A DNA stretch of 64,000 bases from CAMAVH01 sp964628235 (GTDB lineage Bacteria; Pseudomonadota; Alphaproteobacteria; SMXQ01): the NCBI GenBank assembly GCA_964628235.1, contig CAZVLU010000012.1, forward strand, positions 12,848 to 76,847, given 5' to 3'. The notes under the pieces are model-generated. The model searched no databases, was not told the origin of the DNA, and saw only the letters and a program-made list of their open reading frames with translations. The position numbers and the translations under genes were made by a program. Every line of letters starts with the position of its first letter. Position 1 is the first letter of the stretch. Below, piece after piece: positions 44,243 to 52,996 of the stretch.

Positions 44243-45292
44243 ATGGCTCAATCTCAATTGACGTTTCGAAATGTTGTCATAGCGGCGGCAACCTTCCTGG
44301 CCCTCGGCTTCGATTCGAGCGGTGTGTTCGCTCAGCAGGAATTCTACGCCGGCAAGCAGGTCACGATGATCGTCTCGTCCGCGCCCGGCGGCGGCTACGA
44401 TGCTATTGCCCGCACCGCGGCGCGTCATCTGCCAAAACATCTGCCGGGCACGCCGTCGATCGTTGTACAGAACATGGGCGGGACCGGCGGCCTTGTCGCG
44501 GCAAACCATCTCTATAACATTTCCTCACGAGATGGCCTGACGATCGCGCAACTGCAGAACACCGTGCCGTTTGAGCCGCTCTACGGCAACAAGCAGGTCC
44601 GTTACGAACCTACAGAGTTTAATCTACTGGGTAGCCCTTCCCAGGAAACGGCACTTCTTATCGTCTGGCATACGTCAGCAGCCATGACGCTCGACGACGC
44701 GAAGAAGCGCGAGGTCATTCTCGCCGCAACAGGCGCCTCATCCACGCCAGCTTTTTACACGCGACTTTTAGTCGATATTTTCAACCTGAAGGTCAAGTTG
44801 ATCTCCGGTTACCCGGGGCAAAACGAACAGTTTCTAGCGATGGAGCGCGGCGAGAACGAAGGCGGCGCCTCGACGTTCTGGTCGAGCCTTAAAACGATTC
44901 GTCCGCAGTGGATCAGCGAGAATAAGGTTCGCTTGTTGCTGCAATACGGCCTTGTCTCCCATCCAGAACTCAAGCATGTGCCGTTCGCGCTCGATCTTTT
45001 GAAGAATATGCCGGCAGACCGGAAATTGATGGAGGTCGCTTCCGCTGCTCTGGCATTGGGGCGTCCATTTGTCGCGCCACCCGCAGTTCCGGCTGATCGC
45101 TTAGCACTGTTGCGGCGAGCCTTTGCTCAAACTTTCGTAGATAAGCAGTTTATTGCTGATTGCGAAAAGCAGGGGCTGGAATGCGATATGCCGTCTACCG
45201 GTGAAGAGTTGCAGCGCATCGTCACCGACTCCTATGCAGCGCCTAAGGATGTTATCGAAAGACTGCAAAAAGTTTACGCTTCTCGCCTTTGA
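44243..45292 (+). CDS. TctC/Bug-family periplasmic solute-binding protein (4 of 5)
   Basis: Secreted binding protein of 349 aa. The signal peptide is VVIAAATFLALG to the VFAQQ cleavage region (about residue 31). Ligand motifs are VTMIVSSAPGGGYDAIART (about 43-61), IVVQNMGGTGGLVAANHLYN (about 76-95) and SSRDGLTI. The start MAQSQLTFRN at 44243 has GAGGGGAC upstream; an open extension would overlap the hydrolase gene. It forms a probable operon with that hydrolase. No TctA/TctB gene is present. Confidence 0.9.
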   Translation: MAQSQLTFRNVVIAAATFLALGFDSSGVFAQQEFYAGKQVTMIVSSAPGGGYDAIARTAARHLPKHLPGTPSIVVQNMGGTGGLVAANHLYNISSRDGLTIAQLQNTVPFEPLYGNKQVRYEPTEFNLLGSPSQETALLIVWHTSAAMTLDDAKKREVILAATGASSTPAFYTRLLVDIFNLKVKLISGYPGQNEQFLAMERGENEGGASTFWSSLKTIRPQWISENKVRLLLQYGLVSHPELKHVPFALDLLKNMPADRKLMEVASAALALGRPFVAPPAVPADRLALLRRAFAQTFVDKQFIADCEKQGLECDMPSTGEELQRIVTDSYAAPKDVIERLQKVYASRL

Positions 45293-45318
45293 AGATTAAC
45301 GCATTTTAGCCAGAACTC

Positions 45319-45700
45319 GGGAGTGTCAGGTTAAATGGCGCGGCCGCACGCAATTTCTGATCTGAAAAGTTCGCGCGGTTCTCGCACCTAACCTGCAATC
45401 CCGATCTCTTGCTCCCTCGCATCGAGATATGCGAATTCACGGCCTCGTTGCTATCGCGAAATCGACTGGGGCGAAGACCTAATCGTCGAATATTCGCGGC
45501 GATTGGCGTGCCGCATCTGTCTGCTCGGCGCTGGACCAGTTCAGGTCGTTTCTGCACTCTAAGTGCCCCCCATCCCATGCACACTCTACGTGAAATACGA
45601 AATACAGCCAAAGGGCTGACGGGGTGATTGAAGCATCAGTCGCAGAGTCTTTTATAAGAGATGACCGCCATCTGCGCAGACTGATCCAAGCTGAACTTCA
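45319..45700 (-). mobile_element. Very degenerate IS6 relic
   Basis: The 534-base gap between two Bug protein genes begins with a left-type IS6 end (GGGAGTGTCAGGTTAAA at 45319). Minus-strand pieces read PIAANIRRLGLRPSRFRDSN and EAVNSHISMRGSKRSGLQ, echoing IS6 transposase blocks with the centre deleted. CTTTTATAAGAGATG near 45650 matches the 5' region of better copies, but the right end is not recognisable. This is the oldest-looking IS6 copy in the window. The bases 45700-45826 are AT-rich and precede the next gene. Confidence 0.6.
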
Positions 45701-45826
45701 TGATATCTACTGAACGCATGCAAAGCTCGACGGCCTCCCCCCTATAAAGCTTGTACGCCTGCCTGATGTTTGTGGATAATCATCATATTATTATAACACC
45801 GCATGAGCGGGGAGGGAGGAGACGAC

Positions 45827-46855
45827 ATGACAATCAGAATGGTCGGCCTTGCCGGCACGATATGCGCGGCATTAGCCGTAACGCCCGCTTGGAGTCAGAG
45901 CGCACAAGAGTTTTACAACGGGAAGACGCTTCGCCTCATCGTGAGCAATCCAGCTGGCGGCGATTATGATCTCGGCGGACGCACGCTGGCGCGGTTCATG
46001 GTCAAACATTTGCCCGACCGCGTCACCATCGTCGTCCAGAACATGCCGGGCGCCAGCACCGTGGTCGGAGCGAACTATCTTTACAACGTGGCGCCAAAAG
46101 ACGGCACGGTCTTTGGGTCCTTTTCCCGCAATATGCCGGCACAGGCTGTGCTCGGTAACGAAAACATCAAAGCCGACCCACGCAAGTATGGATGGCTCGG
46201 CGGCTCATCGCTGCCGAGCCGCGTCTGCGTCGTCAACGCCGCGTCGGCGGTCAAGACGTTTCCCGACCTGTTCCAGCACGAAGTGATCGTCGGCGGCAGC
46301 GGCGCCGGATCGTCACTCAGCATCGTGCCGGGTGTGCTCAACCGTGTGCTTGGGACCAAGTTCAAGGTGGTCGAAGGCTACAAAGGCTCGACGGACGCGG
46401 TCTTGGCTATGGAGCGCGGGGAAACACAGGGCATCTGCCACAGCTTCAGTTCGTTCCGGAATACCCACTCGGATATGCTGCGCGACGGCCGGGTCCGCAT
46501 CCTTCTTCACGCCGAAGAAGCGGCCTTCCCGTACGCGCCGAATGTGCCTTCAGTGTATGATTTCGCCAAAACTGAAGAGCAAAAGCAACTGATGCGCTTC
46601 GCCTTCTCAAGCGTCGAATTCGGGCGCCCCTATGTGACGCCTCCTGACGTGCCTGCCGAACGTGTCGCTTTGCTGCGCAAGGCCTTCAAGGACACATTGA
46701 ACGATCCGGAATTAAAGACCGAATCGGACAAGCTGGCATTGGACATGACCTATCGCCCCCCGGAGGATCTGGAAAAGCTGGTGTCGCAACTCTACGCCAC
46801 GCCAAAAAATCTTCTCGAACGAGCACGCGAATTGATGCCGGCTGCCGGCGAATAA
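45827..46855 (+). CDS. TctC/Bug-family periplasmic solute-binding protein (5 of 5)
   Basis: Secreted binding protein of 342 aa. The start MTIRMVGLAG has GGAGGGAGGAG immediately upstream, which decides it over the earlier ATG. The signal peptide ends near PAWSQS (about 21). Motifs are LRLIVSNPAGGDYDLGGRT (about 32-50), VTIVVQNMPGASTVVGANYL (about 64-83) and APKDGTVFG. A cupin gene follows by 24 bases. It stands between an IS6 relic and that cupin, again without membrane transporter partners. Confidence 0.9.
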   Translation: MTIRMVGLAGTICAALAVTPAWSQSAQEFYNGKTLRLIVSNPAGGDYDLGGRTLARFMVKHLPDRVTIVVQNMPGASTVVGANYLYNVAPKDGTVFGSFSRNMPAQAVLGNENIKADPRKYGWLGGSSLPSRVCVVNAASAVKTFPDLFQHEVIVGGSGAGSSLSIVPGVLNRVLGTKFKVVEGYKGSTDAVLAMERGETQGICHSFSSFRNTHSDMLRDGRVRILLHAEEAAFPYAPNVPSVYDFAKTEEQKQLMRFAFSSVEFGRPYVTPPDVPAERVALLRKAFKDTLNDPELKTESDKLALDMTYRPPEDLEKLVSQLYATPKNLLERARELMPAAGE

Positions 46856-46879
46856 TCAATCGATTACAGGGAGAAACAC

Positions 46880-47422
46880 GTGACTGAAACAATCGTAAAA
46901 GAAAAGCGGGCGATCGAGGCGAAGCCGAACTACCGCACGAACAAGTCGAAAATACCCGTGCGCCGGGCGCGCCCGTCTGCGGCTGCGCGAGATGATGTCG
47001 TGTTGGCGGTTCAACTTGCCTACGGCAATGAAACGAGCTTCATGTTCGCCGAACGCGGGCCGGATTATCATACCCGTCCGCACCAGCATGACGCCGAGCA
47101 ATTGAACTACATCATCTCCGGCGAGATCTGGTTCTATGTCGATGGACGGGGCTATCGCTGCGGTCCTGGCGACATCATGCGCATCCCGAAAAACAAGATC
47201 CACTGGGCCTGGAACCGCGGCGATCAAACCGCCGTTCTCATCGAAACGCACACACCGCCGCTGATCGGCAATAACGCTGAGGCTCGTGCGCTATCAGTGC
47301 CGCTGCTTGGCCCTTCCGAAGACAAGGAGAAGGTGCCGTACGTCGTCAACGTCGTGGTGCCGATGGATCCGAAGGAGGTCGCGGCGATCGAAGAGCGCGC
47401 CTGGGAAGAAGAAGGCAACTAA
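46880..47422 (+). CDS. Single-domain cupin protein
   Basis: Cupin of 180 aa. The metal motif is YHTRPHQHDAEQLNYIISGE (about residues 67-86), followed by GPGDIMRIPKNKIHWAWNRG with the third His. The N-terminus is basic and not a signal peptide. It starts at a GTG with GGAGA 5 bases upstream. Co-transcribed with the preceding Bug gene, it may be a small dioxygenase, isomerase or decarboxylase acting on the captured compound. It is paralogous to and convergent with the cupin at 47651. Confidence 0.85.
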   Translation: MTETIVKEKRAIEAKPNYRTNKSKIPVRRARPSAAARDDVVLAVQLAYGNETSFMFAERGPDYHTRPHQHDAEQLNYIISGEIWFYVDGRGYRCGPGDIMRIPKNKIHWAWNRGDQTAVLIETHTPPLIGNNAEARALSVPLLGPSEDKEKVPYVVNVVVPMDPKEVAAIEERAWEEEGN

Positions 47423-47650
47423 AGAAACGGCTTTCTCCAGACGCCCAGAGCTGCTCATCGTAATGGTTAAAGACGACTACCGCACGATACGAGCGCAAGA
47501 ATGGATGCGCGCGGCTGACCGAGCCGCACAAGATGCCGCGCGCATCCACCTTACAAGATATGGCCGAGCGGATTGCCAATCGCCAATAGCGGCGGGGGCT
47601 CCATCGCCATGAAAAAGAAGCCGGCTGACGTCAGGTCGATGGCAACTCGC

Positions 47651-48163
47651 TCAACGGGATGCCGCTTCTTCTTCGGCAACGGCGCGGGCTTCGATCTTCT
47701 TCACGTCTTCTGGATCCATGTGAACGCGGGCATTTTTGGCGATGCGATCGTCTGATAACACTTCGTCGTCCGCAAGAAGCGGAACCGCCGCATCCCGGGC
47801 AGCGCCATTGCCAGGCAATGGTGGAGAATGGGTTTCGATGACGGAACAGCTTTGCTCCGACCGCACCCATGCCCAATGTAATTTGTTTCTAGGAATGCGC
47901 ATGATGTCGCCAGGCTTGCAGCGCCAGCATTCGTCTTCGACGAAAAACCAAATTTCTCCGGACAAGACGTAGTTGAACTGCTCGCAATCGTGACGATGCG
48001 GATTGGTGTGATAGCCCGGGTCTCTATTGGCGATCAGCATGCTCGTTTCCAATCCATAGACCCGCTGCGTCTCCTTGAACTCTCCGTCAGGAGTGGTTGT
48101 AGGACGTGCGCGACGTTTCGGCACGTCGGCTATGTTGACGCGATAGCGTGGTTTACTTGACAT
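47651..48163 (-). CDS. Single-domain cupin protein, paralogue
   Basis: Cupin of 170 aa closely related to the one at 46880: the same KPRYRVN/RRARP opening, YHTNPHRHDCEQFNYVLSGE metal motif, and KPGDIMRIPRNKLHWAWVRS. It lies on the opposite strand and is divergent from the malonyl-CoA synthetase gene, with about 280 bases between the starts. The minus strand carries AGGGAG upstream of the ATG. The 228 bases between the two cupin genes contain no gene that I recognise. Confidence 0.85.
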   Translation of the reverse strand: MSSKPRYRVNIADVPKRRARPTTTPDGEFKETQRVYGLETSMLIANRDPGYHTNPHRHDCEQFNYVLSGEIWFFVEDECWRCKPGDIMRIPRNKLHWAWVRSEQSCSVIETHSPPLPGNGAARDAAVPLLADDEVLSDDRIAKNARVHMDPEDVKKIEARAVAEEEAASR

Positions 48164-48443
48164 CCTGCGTTGCTCCCTTTTTAGAAATTATTATTGGCTT
48201 ATACGCGCCTAGACTGCCCATAAAAACGCATCTCCGGCATCGCTTCTGCAGCTCGCTCATTATGCCCCAGGCAAAGCTTATCAGATAATATGATTACTCC
48301 CGATCTTTTGCATATCATCTATGGGAAGAGCGTGGAGAGGACGGCGATGGAACACTGACTTTTCGGTAAACTCCGCATCACGCGTGACGAGCGTTTGGCC
48401 GCCGCGATCAGTAAACAGCGCCGTCAACGCTACGGAGCAGCTC

Positions 48444-49973
48444 ATGACTGAAAACATCTATGAGATATTCTCTCGTTCATTTCCGGAGGATCGATCTTCT
48501 ATCTTTCTCGAGACGGTCGACGGTCGCCAACTGACATTTTCCGATCTCGAGCGCTTAACAAGCCATTACGCGGGCGCGCTGACAGAGAATGGCGTTATTC
48601 AAGGCCAGCGCGTTGCCGCGCAGGTCGATACTTCGCCGGAAAATATCGCGCTTTATTTGGCCACTCTCAAAATCGGCGCGATATATTTGCCGCTTAACAC
48701 GGCATACACCAATCATGAGATTGATTACTTCCTTGCCGATGCGACGCCGGCTGCGCTGATCGTTCGACCTGAGGCAATCGATTCTATGGCGTCGCTCGCC
48801 AAATCACATGGCGTGCGATGCGTTTTATCCTTGGGGGCCGACGGCGACGGATCCTTGCCCGCGGCCGCAAAGTCGGCTGATCCATATGATCAGGTGGCGG
48901 CCGTTTCCAAGGATGATGTGGCCGCGATTCTCTACACCTCGGGCACGACCGGGCGCTCAAAAGGCGCCATGCTGACTCACGAAAATCTTCGCTCGAACGT
49001 CGAGACTCTGCACCGCCAGTGGGGCTTCGTCCCCGGCGATATCTTGCTGCATGCATTGCCGCTTTACCACATCCACGGCCTCTTTGTTGCCGTGAACCTG
49101 ATGCTTCTGAATGGCGGCCGTATCTTTTTGCTGCCGAAATTCGACACAGCCGCGGTTATTCGCTGCATGCCGCGAGCGACCGTTTTTATGGGCGTGCCGA
49201 CATATTACACGCGGCTGCTGGCCGACCCTTCCTTCACGCGAGAGGCCGCTCGGAACATTCGTCTTTTTGTATCCGGTTCAGCGCCCCTTCTAGCCGAAAC
49301 CTTCGATAGCTTTGAGAAACGGACAGGCCACCGCATACTCGAGCGTTATGGCATGTCTGAAACAGGGATGAATTGCTCGAATCCCCTCATCGGAGAGCGA
49401 CGGCCGGGGACGGTCGGGCCGCCACTTTCCGATGTCGAGGTTCGGATCGCGGACAAAAATGGGTATCCGCTTCTTGCCGGTGAAATTGGAATCATCGAAG
49501 TGCGAGGCAGGAATATTTTCAAGGGATATTGGAATTTGCCGGAGAAGACCGCTGCGGAGTTTCGACCAGACGGATTCTTTATCACCGGAGATCTTGGGAA
49601 GCAGAGCGAGGACGGTTACGTCACGATTGTCGGTCGCGACAAAGATCTCATCATTTCCGGCGGTTTGAATGTTTATCCCAAGGAGGTCGAGGAAGTGCTC
49701 GACCAGATGAGGGGAATCGCCGAGAGCGCTGTGATTGGATTGCCGCATAGAGACTTCGGCGAAGCTGTGACGGCTGTGGTCGTGCTCAGCGGAGAGATTC
49801 CCATAGACCAAGAGCTAGTCACCAAAAAGGCCTCGGAAAAGCTTGCGAAATTCAAAATTCCCAAAAAGGTGATCTTCATCGACGCATTGCCCCGCAACGG
49901 CATGGGGAAGGTTCAAAAGAACATACTTCGCGACCGCTATCGCGAAAGCTTCCTGTTCGATTCTCAAGTTTGA
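48444..49973 (+). CDS. matB: Malonyl-CoA synthetase (MatB-type AMP-forming ligase)
   Basis: ATP-dependent acyl-CoA ligase of 509 aa that activates malonate or methylmalonate. The AMP-binding motif is AAILYTSGTTGRSKGAMLTH (about residue 155). It contains LYLATLKIGAIYLPLNTAYT, LFVSGSAPLLAETFDSF, HRILERYGMSETGMNCSNP and ISGGLNVYPKEVEEVLDQ, and ends with LPRNGMGKVQKNILRDRY. These blocks follow the known rhizobial MatB sequence closely. The start MTENIYEIF at 48444 has ACGGAG upstream; the longer frame has no similarity. It could recycle malonate produced by the catabolic genes or supply malonyl-CoA. No malonate decarboxylase or carrier is next to it. Confidence 0.88.
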   Translation: MTENIYEIFSRSFPEDRSSIFLETVDGRQLTFSDLERLTSHYAGALTENGVIQGQRVAAQVDTSPENIALYLATLKIGAIYLPLNTAYTNHEIDYFLADATPAALIVRPEAIDSMASLAKSHGVRCVLSLGADGDGSLPAAAKSADPYDQVAAVSKDDVAAILYTSGTTGRSKGAMLTHENLRSNVETLHRQWGFVPGDILLHALPLYHIHGLFVAVNLMLLNGGRIFLLPKFDTAAVIRCMPRATVFMGVPTYYTRLLADPSFTREAARNIRLFVSGSAPLLAETFDSFEKRTGHRILERYGMSETGMNCSNPLIGERRPGTVGPPLSDVEVRIADKNGYPLLAGEIGIIEVRGRNIFKGYWNLPEKTAAEFRPDGFFITGDLGKQSEDGYVTIVGRDKDLIISGGLNVYPKEVEEVLDQMRGIAESAVIGLPHRDFGEAVTAVVVLSGEIPIDQELVTKKASEKLAKFKIPKKVIFIDALPRNGMGKVQKNILRDRYRESFLFDSQV

Positions 49974-50029
49974 CTCGATTGCCAAGAGGGCCGCATCGTA
50001 GGCCGAGATGCTACCAGGCAGGAATTGAG

Positions 50030-50137
50030 CACCAGCCTGACGGATGCATTCAGCAGGCGGAGCCGTGTTTTTAGAGCAGATGGCTTACTTCCCACCCGCT
50101 TGCATCCGAGACAAGTTACCGTTGGGCTGACAGCACC
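50030..50137 (-). mobile_element. IS6 right-end remnant
   Basis: The right end, GGTGCTGTCAGCCCAAC on the minus strand, ends at 50137 and is preceded by diverged sequence matching the first 100 bases of other IS6 copies, including a counterpart of the CCACCAGCTTATACCAGAGA segment. No transposase domain remains. The flanking bases 49974-50029 and 50138-50255 show no gene. Confidence 0.6.
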
Positions 50138-50255
50138 GGAAACGGTTATCTGTCTGCGAATTCAAAGGCCTGTCTTCGGCGTTCGAGGCGCTGCGATAAG
50201 CTATGAGCAACAGCCCTGCCAGTCTAAGCCAAGGGATGCCTACTCACTAAGACTG

Positions 50256-50447
50256 CTATGAAGAGACCGCTCGCGGCGCCGTTGATTGAGCATTCACGAC
50301 TCTTAACCAATCGCAGACCATAGCGACGAGACAGACGGTGGCGAAGAAGTTTGCGGCGAGGCGGTCGTAGCGTGTGGCGATCCGTCGGAAGTCTTTCATA
50401 CTCCGGAACATCTGCTCAATGGCTTTGCGGTCGCCTGTATCGACCAT
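50256..50447 (-). pseudogene. IS5-family transposase, C-terminal fragment
   Basis: The minus-strand frame reads MVDTGDRKAIEQMFRSMKDF, RRIATRYDRLAANFFATVCL and AMVCDWLRVVN. The Glu of IEQMF with the RRIATRYD signature is the third catalytic block of IS5 transposases. Everything N-terminal is missing; at about 50448 it is joined to the IS3-type fragment. It is of a different subtype from the intact IS5 at 24508. Confidence 0.7.
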
Positions 50448-50526
50448 TTATCAATGAGGCGCTTTGCCTAATTTTAGATGAGTTGAATTCATTAGATTTG
50501 GATCAGGGGATTTAGCGCCGATGGCG

Positions 50527-50695
50527 GCTGGTCGACCTTCAGGCCGCCATGCTCGTTGCGCCATCGGTAGTAACTCTGCTCGGACACGCAGATATATCGG
50601 CTGACCTCGCCCACCGTCCGGCCCTTCGCCATCTCCACCTCGTCCTGCCGCAGCAGCCCGATGATCTGTTCTGCCGTAAATCGTTTCCTTGGCAT
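50527..50695 (-). pseudogene. IS3-family transposase OrfA, partial
   Basis: From an ATG at 50695 the minus strand reads MPRKRFTAEQIIGLLRQDEV, EMAKGRTVGEVSRYICVSEQ and SYYRWRNEHGGLKVDQ, a typical IS3 OrfA HTH. The leucine-zipper part and OrfB are missing. It is fused to the IS5 fragment. The 246 bases up to the ParA-like gene contain the likely IS3 left end and no gene. Confidence 0.78.
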
Positions 50696-50941
50696 CGCAC
50701 CCCTCCATGTGGAGTCTGAACTCTCCGTCAGAAACTGGATCACTTAAATGAGTGCAGACTATGGAGCGATTCACGCGCTCCCCCCCTGCATTCGAGGGCA
50801 TTGATCGTCGAGATTTCGAGACGTTCGGCTTTTTTGGGCGCTTTTCAAAGACCAGGGACTGAGATTGGCATCCCTGTTCGGTTTGAGTTTTCCGGTTTCT
50901 CCATTATTCTGCGAAGCGAACAGATGCGTCTGGGGGAATGC

Positions 50942-51619
50942 GTGCTCACTCGAACCGTTGCGTTGGTCACCATGAAGGGTGGCAGCGGCAAAAGCACCAC
51001 AGCGATGTGCCTGGCCGGCCACTGGATGGCTGCCGGCTTGCGGACGGGCGTCATCGACGCTGACACGTCGCGCAGCGCGGCCCGTTGGGTCGAAAGCGGC
51101 GACGCGCTGACGGACCTGGTCGTCCGCCCGGTCAATGGCAAGACAGTCGCCCCGGTCCTCGACGAGATGCGTGCGCAGGGCCTCGAGCGTATCGTCATCG
51201 ATACGCCCGGCTTCCGCATGCCCGGCGCGGACGCGGCAGTGCGCCGCGCCGATTTGGTCATCGTTCCGGTGCGGCCGAGTCCGGTCGATTTCCAGATCGC
51301 GGCCGACACGGCCGAGCTGCTCGATGAGATTTTCGCCGGGAGCCGCCGCGCGCCTGTCCGCTTCCTGCTGACCCAGGCCAATCCGGCGAGCGTGATCGCG
51401 CGTCACATGCGCGGCGAATTGACAGCGGCCGGTTACGAATTGTTCGATGCGGAACTGCCGTTTCGCGTCGCTTACAGCGAGGCGCCGCTCGTCGGCTCGA
51501 CGCCGACGCTCTATCAGCCCTCCGGCATCGCCGCCCAGGATATCGCCGCCTTAGCTGGAGAGATCGATCAGCTGCTGGGCGCGGGCCCAACAGCCGCACA
51601 GGTAAAGGGTTCGCCATGA
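50942..51619 (+). CDS. ParA-family ATPase
   Basis: Deviant-Walker ATPase of about 225 aa, like the plasmid and chromosome partition or cargo-positioning ParA group. Walker A is TMKGGSGKSTTAMCLA with the signature Lys. DADTSRSAARW (about 40) follows, then IVIDTPGFRMPGADAAV (about 84). The C-terminal part has RFLLTQANPASVIAR. I choose the GTG at 50942, preceded by GGGGGA; the ATG at 50924 is an alternative. Its stop overlaps the next gene's start as ATGA. No parB gene or parS-like repeat is near, so it is an orphan, perhaps for positioning a membrane-bound complex or cargo (inference). Confidence 0.88.
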   Translation: MLTRTVALVTMKGGSGKSTTAMCLAGHWMAAGLRTGVIDADTSRSAARWVESGDALTDLVVRPVNGKTVAPVLDEMRAQGLERIVIDTPGFRMPGADAAVRRADLVIVPVRPSPVDFQIAADTAELLDEIFAGSRRAPVRFLLTQANPASVIARHMRGELTAAGYELFDAELPFRVAYSEAPLVGSTPTLYQPSGIAAQDIAALAGEIDQLLGAGPTAAQVKGSP

Positions 51620-52344
51620 GCAAGGAATTGCCGAGCGTCACACGCATCAGCCGGCGCGGCCCGGCCGGAAAACCGGCTGCAAAGGCGGCGGATTCCGCTC
51701 AGGCGGCCAAAGCCCAGACCAAGCCCCAAGCGAAAGCCAAGACCGCATCCGCAGACAAGGCGAAAGGCGCCGCCGCGCCGCGCAAGCCATCGTCAAAACG
51801 CCCGGCCGCGCCCGCCGCCGCAGAAAGCCGCGTAAACCTGCCCGCCATCGTGCCGCCGCCGCCGTTGGCCCTCGCGCATCCTGCCGATTCGGGCGATACG
51901 ACCTCATGGCGCCATGGGGCGGCGCGCGACATCATCTCGCGTTACACCGGTTGGGCCGTGGCCGGCGGTCTGCTGCCGGTGCCGTTCGTCGATATCGTCG
52001 CGGTGTCGGCGCTCCAGGTCAGGATGATCGGCGCGCTGGCCGAGCTCTATGACATTCCGTTCACGCAAGGGCGCGGCCGCGCGATCCTGTCAGCGATCGT
52101 CGGCGGCGTGCTGCCGCAGGCGGCCACTGGCCTCGTGGTGAGCGGGCTCTTGAAGTCCATGCCGGGTGTGGCGCTCGGCGTCAAAATCATCGGTGGGTCG
52201 GCGCTTTCCGCCGGGGCGACCCGGGTGGTAGGCGATATTTTCTTTCGTCATTTTGAAGACGGCGGCAGCCTCACCGGCATCGATGTCGACGCCATGCGCC
52301 AGAGCTTCCGCAAAAGAATGGCGGCCAAGGTCACGCCAGTCTGA
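51616..52344 (+). CDS. DUF697-family membrane protein
   Basis: Protein of 242 aa. Residues 1-75 are a low-complexity Ala/Lys/Pro tail, likely disordered and basic. The rest is a DUF697 domain: DIISRYTGWAVAGGLLPVPF, VDIVAVSALQVRMIGALAEL, then LSAIVGGVLPQAATGLVVSG and GVKIIGGSALSAGATRVVGD, two or three probable membrane helices. The start overlaps the ParA stop by four bases (ATGA), so the two are translated together. A membrane anchor or cargo adaptor for the ParA is a reasonable guess, with no direct evidence. It is convergent with the phosphopantetheinyl transferase gene, 27 bases apart. Confidence 0.85.
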   Translation: MSKELPSVTRISRRGPAGKPAAKAADSAQAAKAQTKPQAKAKTASADKAKGAAAPRKPSSKRPAAPAAAESRVNLPAIVPPPPLALAHPADSGDTTSWRHGAARDIISRYTGWAVAGGLLPVPFVDIVAVSALQVRMIGALAELYDIPFTQGRGRAILSAIVGGVLPQAATGLVVSGLLKSMPGVALGVKIIGGSALSAGATRVVGDIFFRHFEDGGSLTGIDVDAMRQSFRKRMAAKVTPV

Positions 52345-52371
52345 CGGCAGACGCCAGCATGACTCTCATCT

Positions 52372-52986
52372 TCAGGTCGCCTCCGAAAGCGCGAGCGCGG
52401 CGAAGATTCCCTTCGGCGCGGCGATCTCGCTGATATGGAGCAGGACGCCGCGCAGCAGCAGCTTGTCCTGCTCCACCGCTGCTGCCAGCACATCGCTGTC
52501 GAGTCCGACGCCGAGCGCCTTGCCTACAGCTTCCTTGCGGACCCATAGGCGGGTGAAGGCTTGATTCGGTTCGGTCGACGCATCGACCAGCGCCCGTTGC
52601 TGCGGCGTCAGCACGATCTCGGCGGTTGCGCGGTCGAACGTGGCGAGCGCCTCGACATCGATGCCGACTTGCGCGCTTTGGGCCACGGCGGCGGCGGCGC
52701 AGCCGTGCGTGTGGGCCAACGAAAGGGACAGATGGGGATGGCTAGGAAGATGGGGGCGGCCGAGGCCATCCTTGGCGATGTCGTCCGGCCTGAACGGTCC
52801 GAACTCGCGGAGTAACTGCATCAGGATGCCGTAGGCGGCGGCGCGTTCGGCGATCACTGGCCGGCCGAGCGCGAGCCGGCTGGGCACCGCGCAGTGCGGG
52901 GCATCGTACGTTGCCATGGCGGCATAGCGCACGAGGGTTCGGTCGTTATCGGTAACTGCCGAAGCGGGAGCTGCTGTCGGGAGCAC
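52372..52986 (-). CDS. 4'-phosphopantetheinyl transferase (Sfp-type)
   Basis: Transfers the phosphopantetheine arm from CoA to carrier domains, activating the NRPS. The two signatures are VGIDVEALATFD (Mg ligands, about residue 105) and RLWVRKEAVGKALGVGLDS (about 146), with LSLSLAHTHGCAAAAV before the first. It is the last gene of the NRPS operon. The start is unsettled: GTG at 52986 (10 bases after the radical SAM stop) gives 204 aa; ATG at 52917 would give 181. The sequence before the GTG also overlaps coding DNA of the radical SAM gene, so a longer form is unlikely. Confidence 0.88.
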   Translation of the reverse strand: MLPTAAPASAVTDNDRTLVRYAAMATYDAPHCAVPSRLALGRPVIAERAAAYGILMQLLREFGPFRPDDIAKDGLGRPHLPSHPHLSLSLAHTHGCAAAAVAQSAQVGIDVEALATFDRATAEIVLTPQQRALVDASTEPNQAFTRLWVRKEAVGKALGVGLDSDVLAAAVEQDKLLLRGVLLHISEIAAPKGIFAALALSEAT

Positions 52987-52996
52987 CGTAGGCGCC

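Noticed and set aside
45750..45800. AT-rich stretch with TTGTAC and ATAATC before the fifth Bug gene as a promoter
   Set aside because: Spacing is 19 bases and the boxes are poor; other equally weak combinations exist nearby.
48077..48091. TGAACTCTCCGTCAG occurs here and at about 50715 by the IS3 fragment
   Set aside because: At 48077 it lies inside the cupin coding sequence and encodes part of a conserved stretch; flanks do not match, so chance identity.
52345..52371. Bidirectional terminator between the DUF697 and phosphopantetheinyl transferase genes
   Set aside because: Only a five-base stem (GTCTG/CAGAC) and no T-run; too weak.
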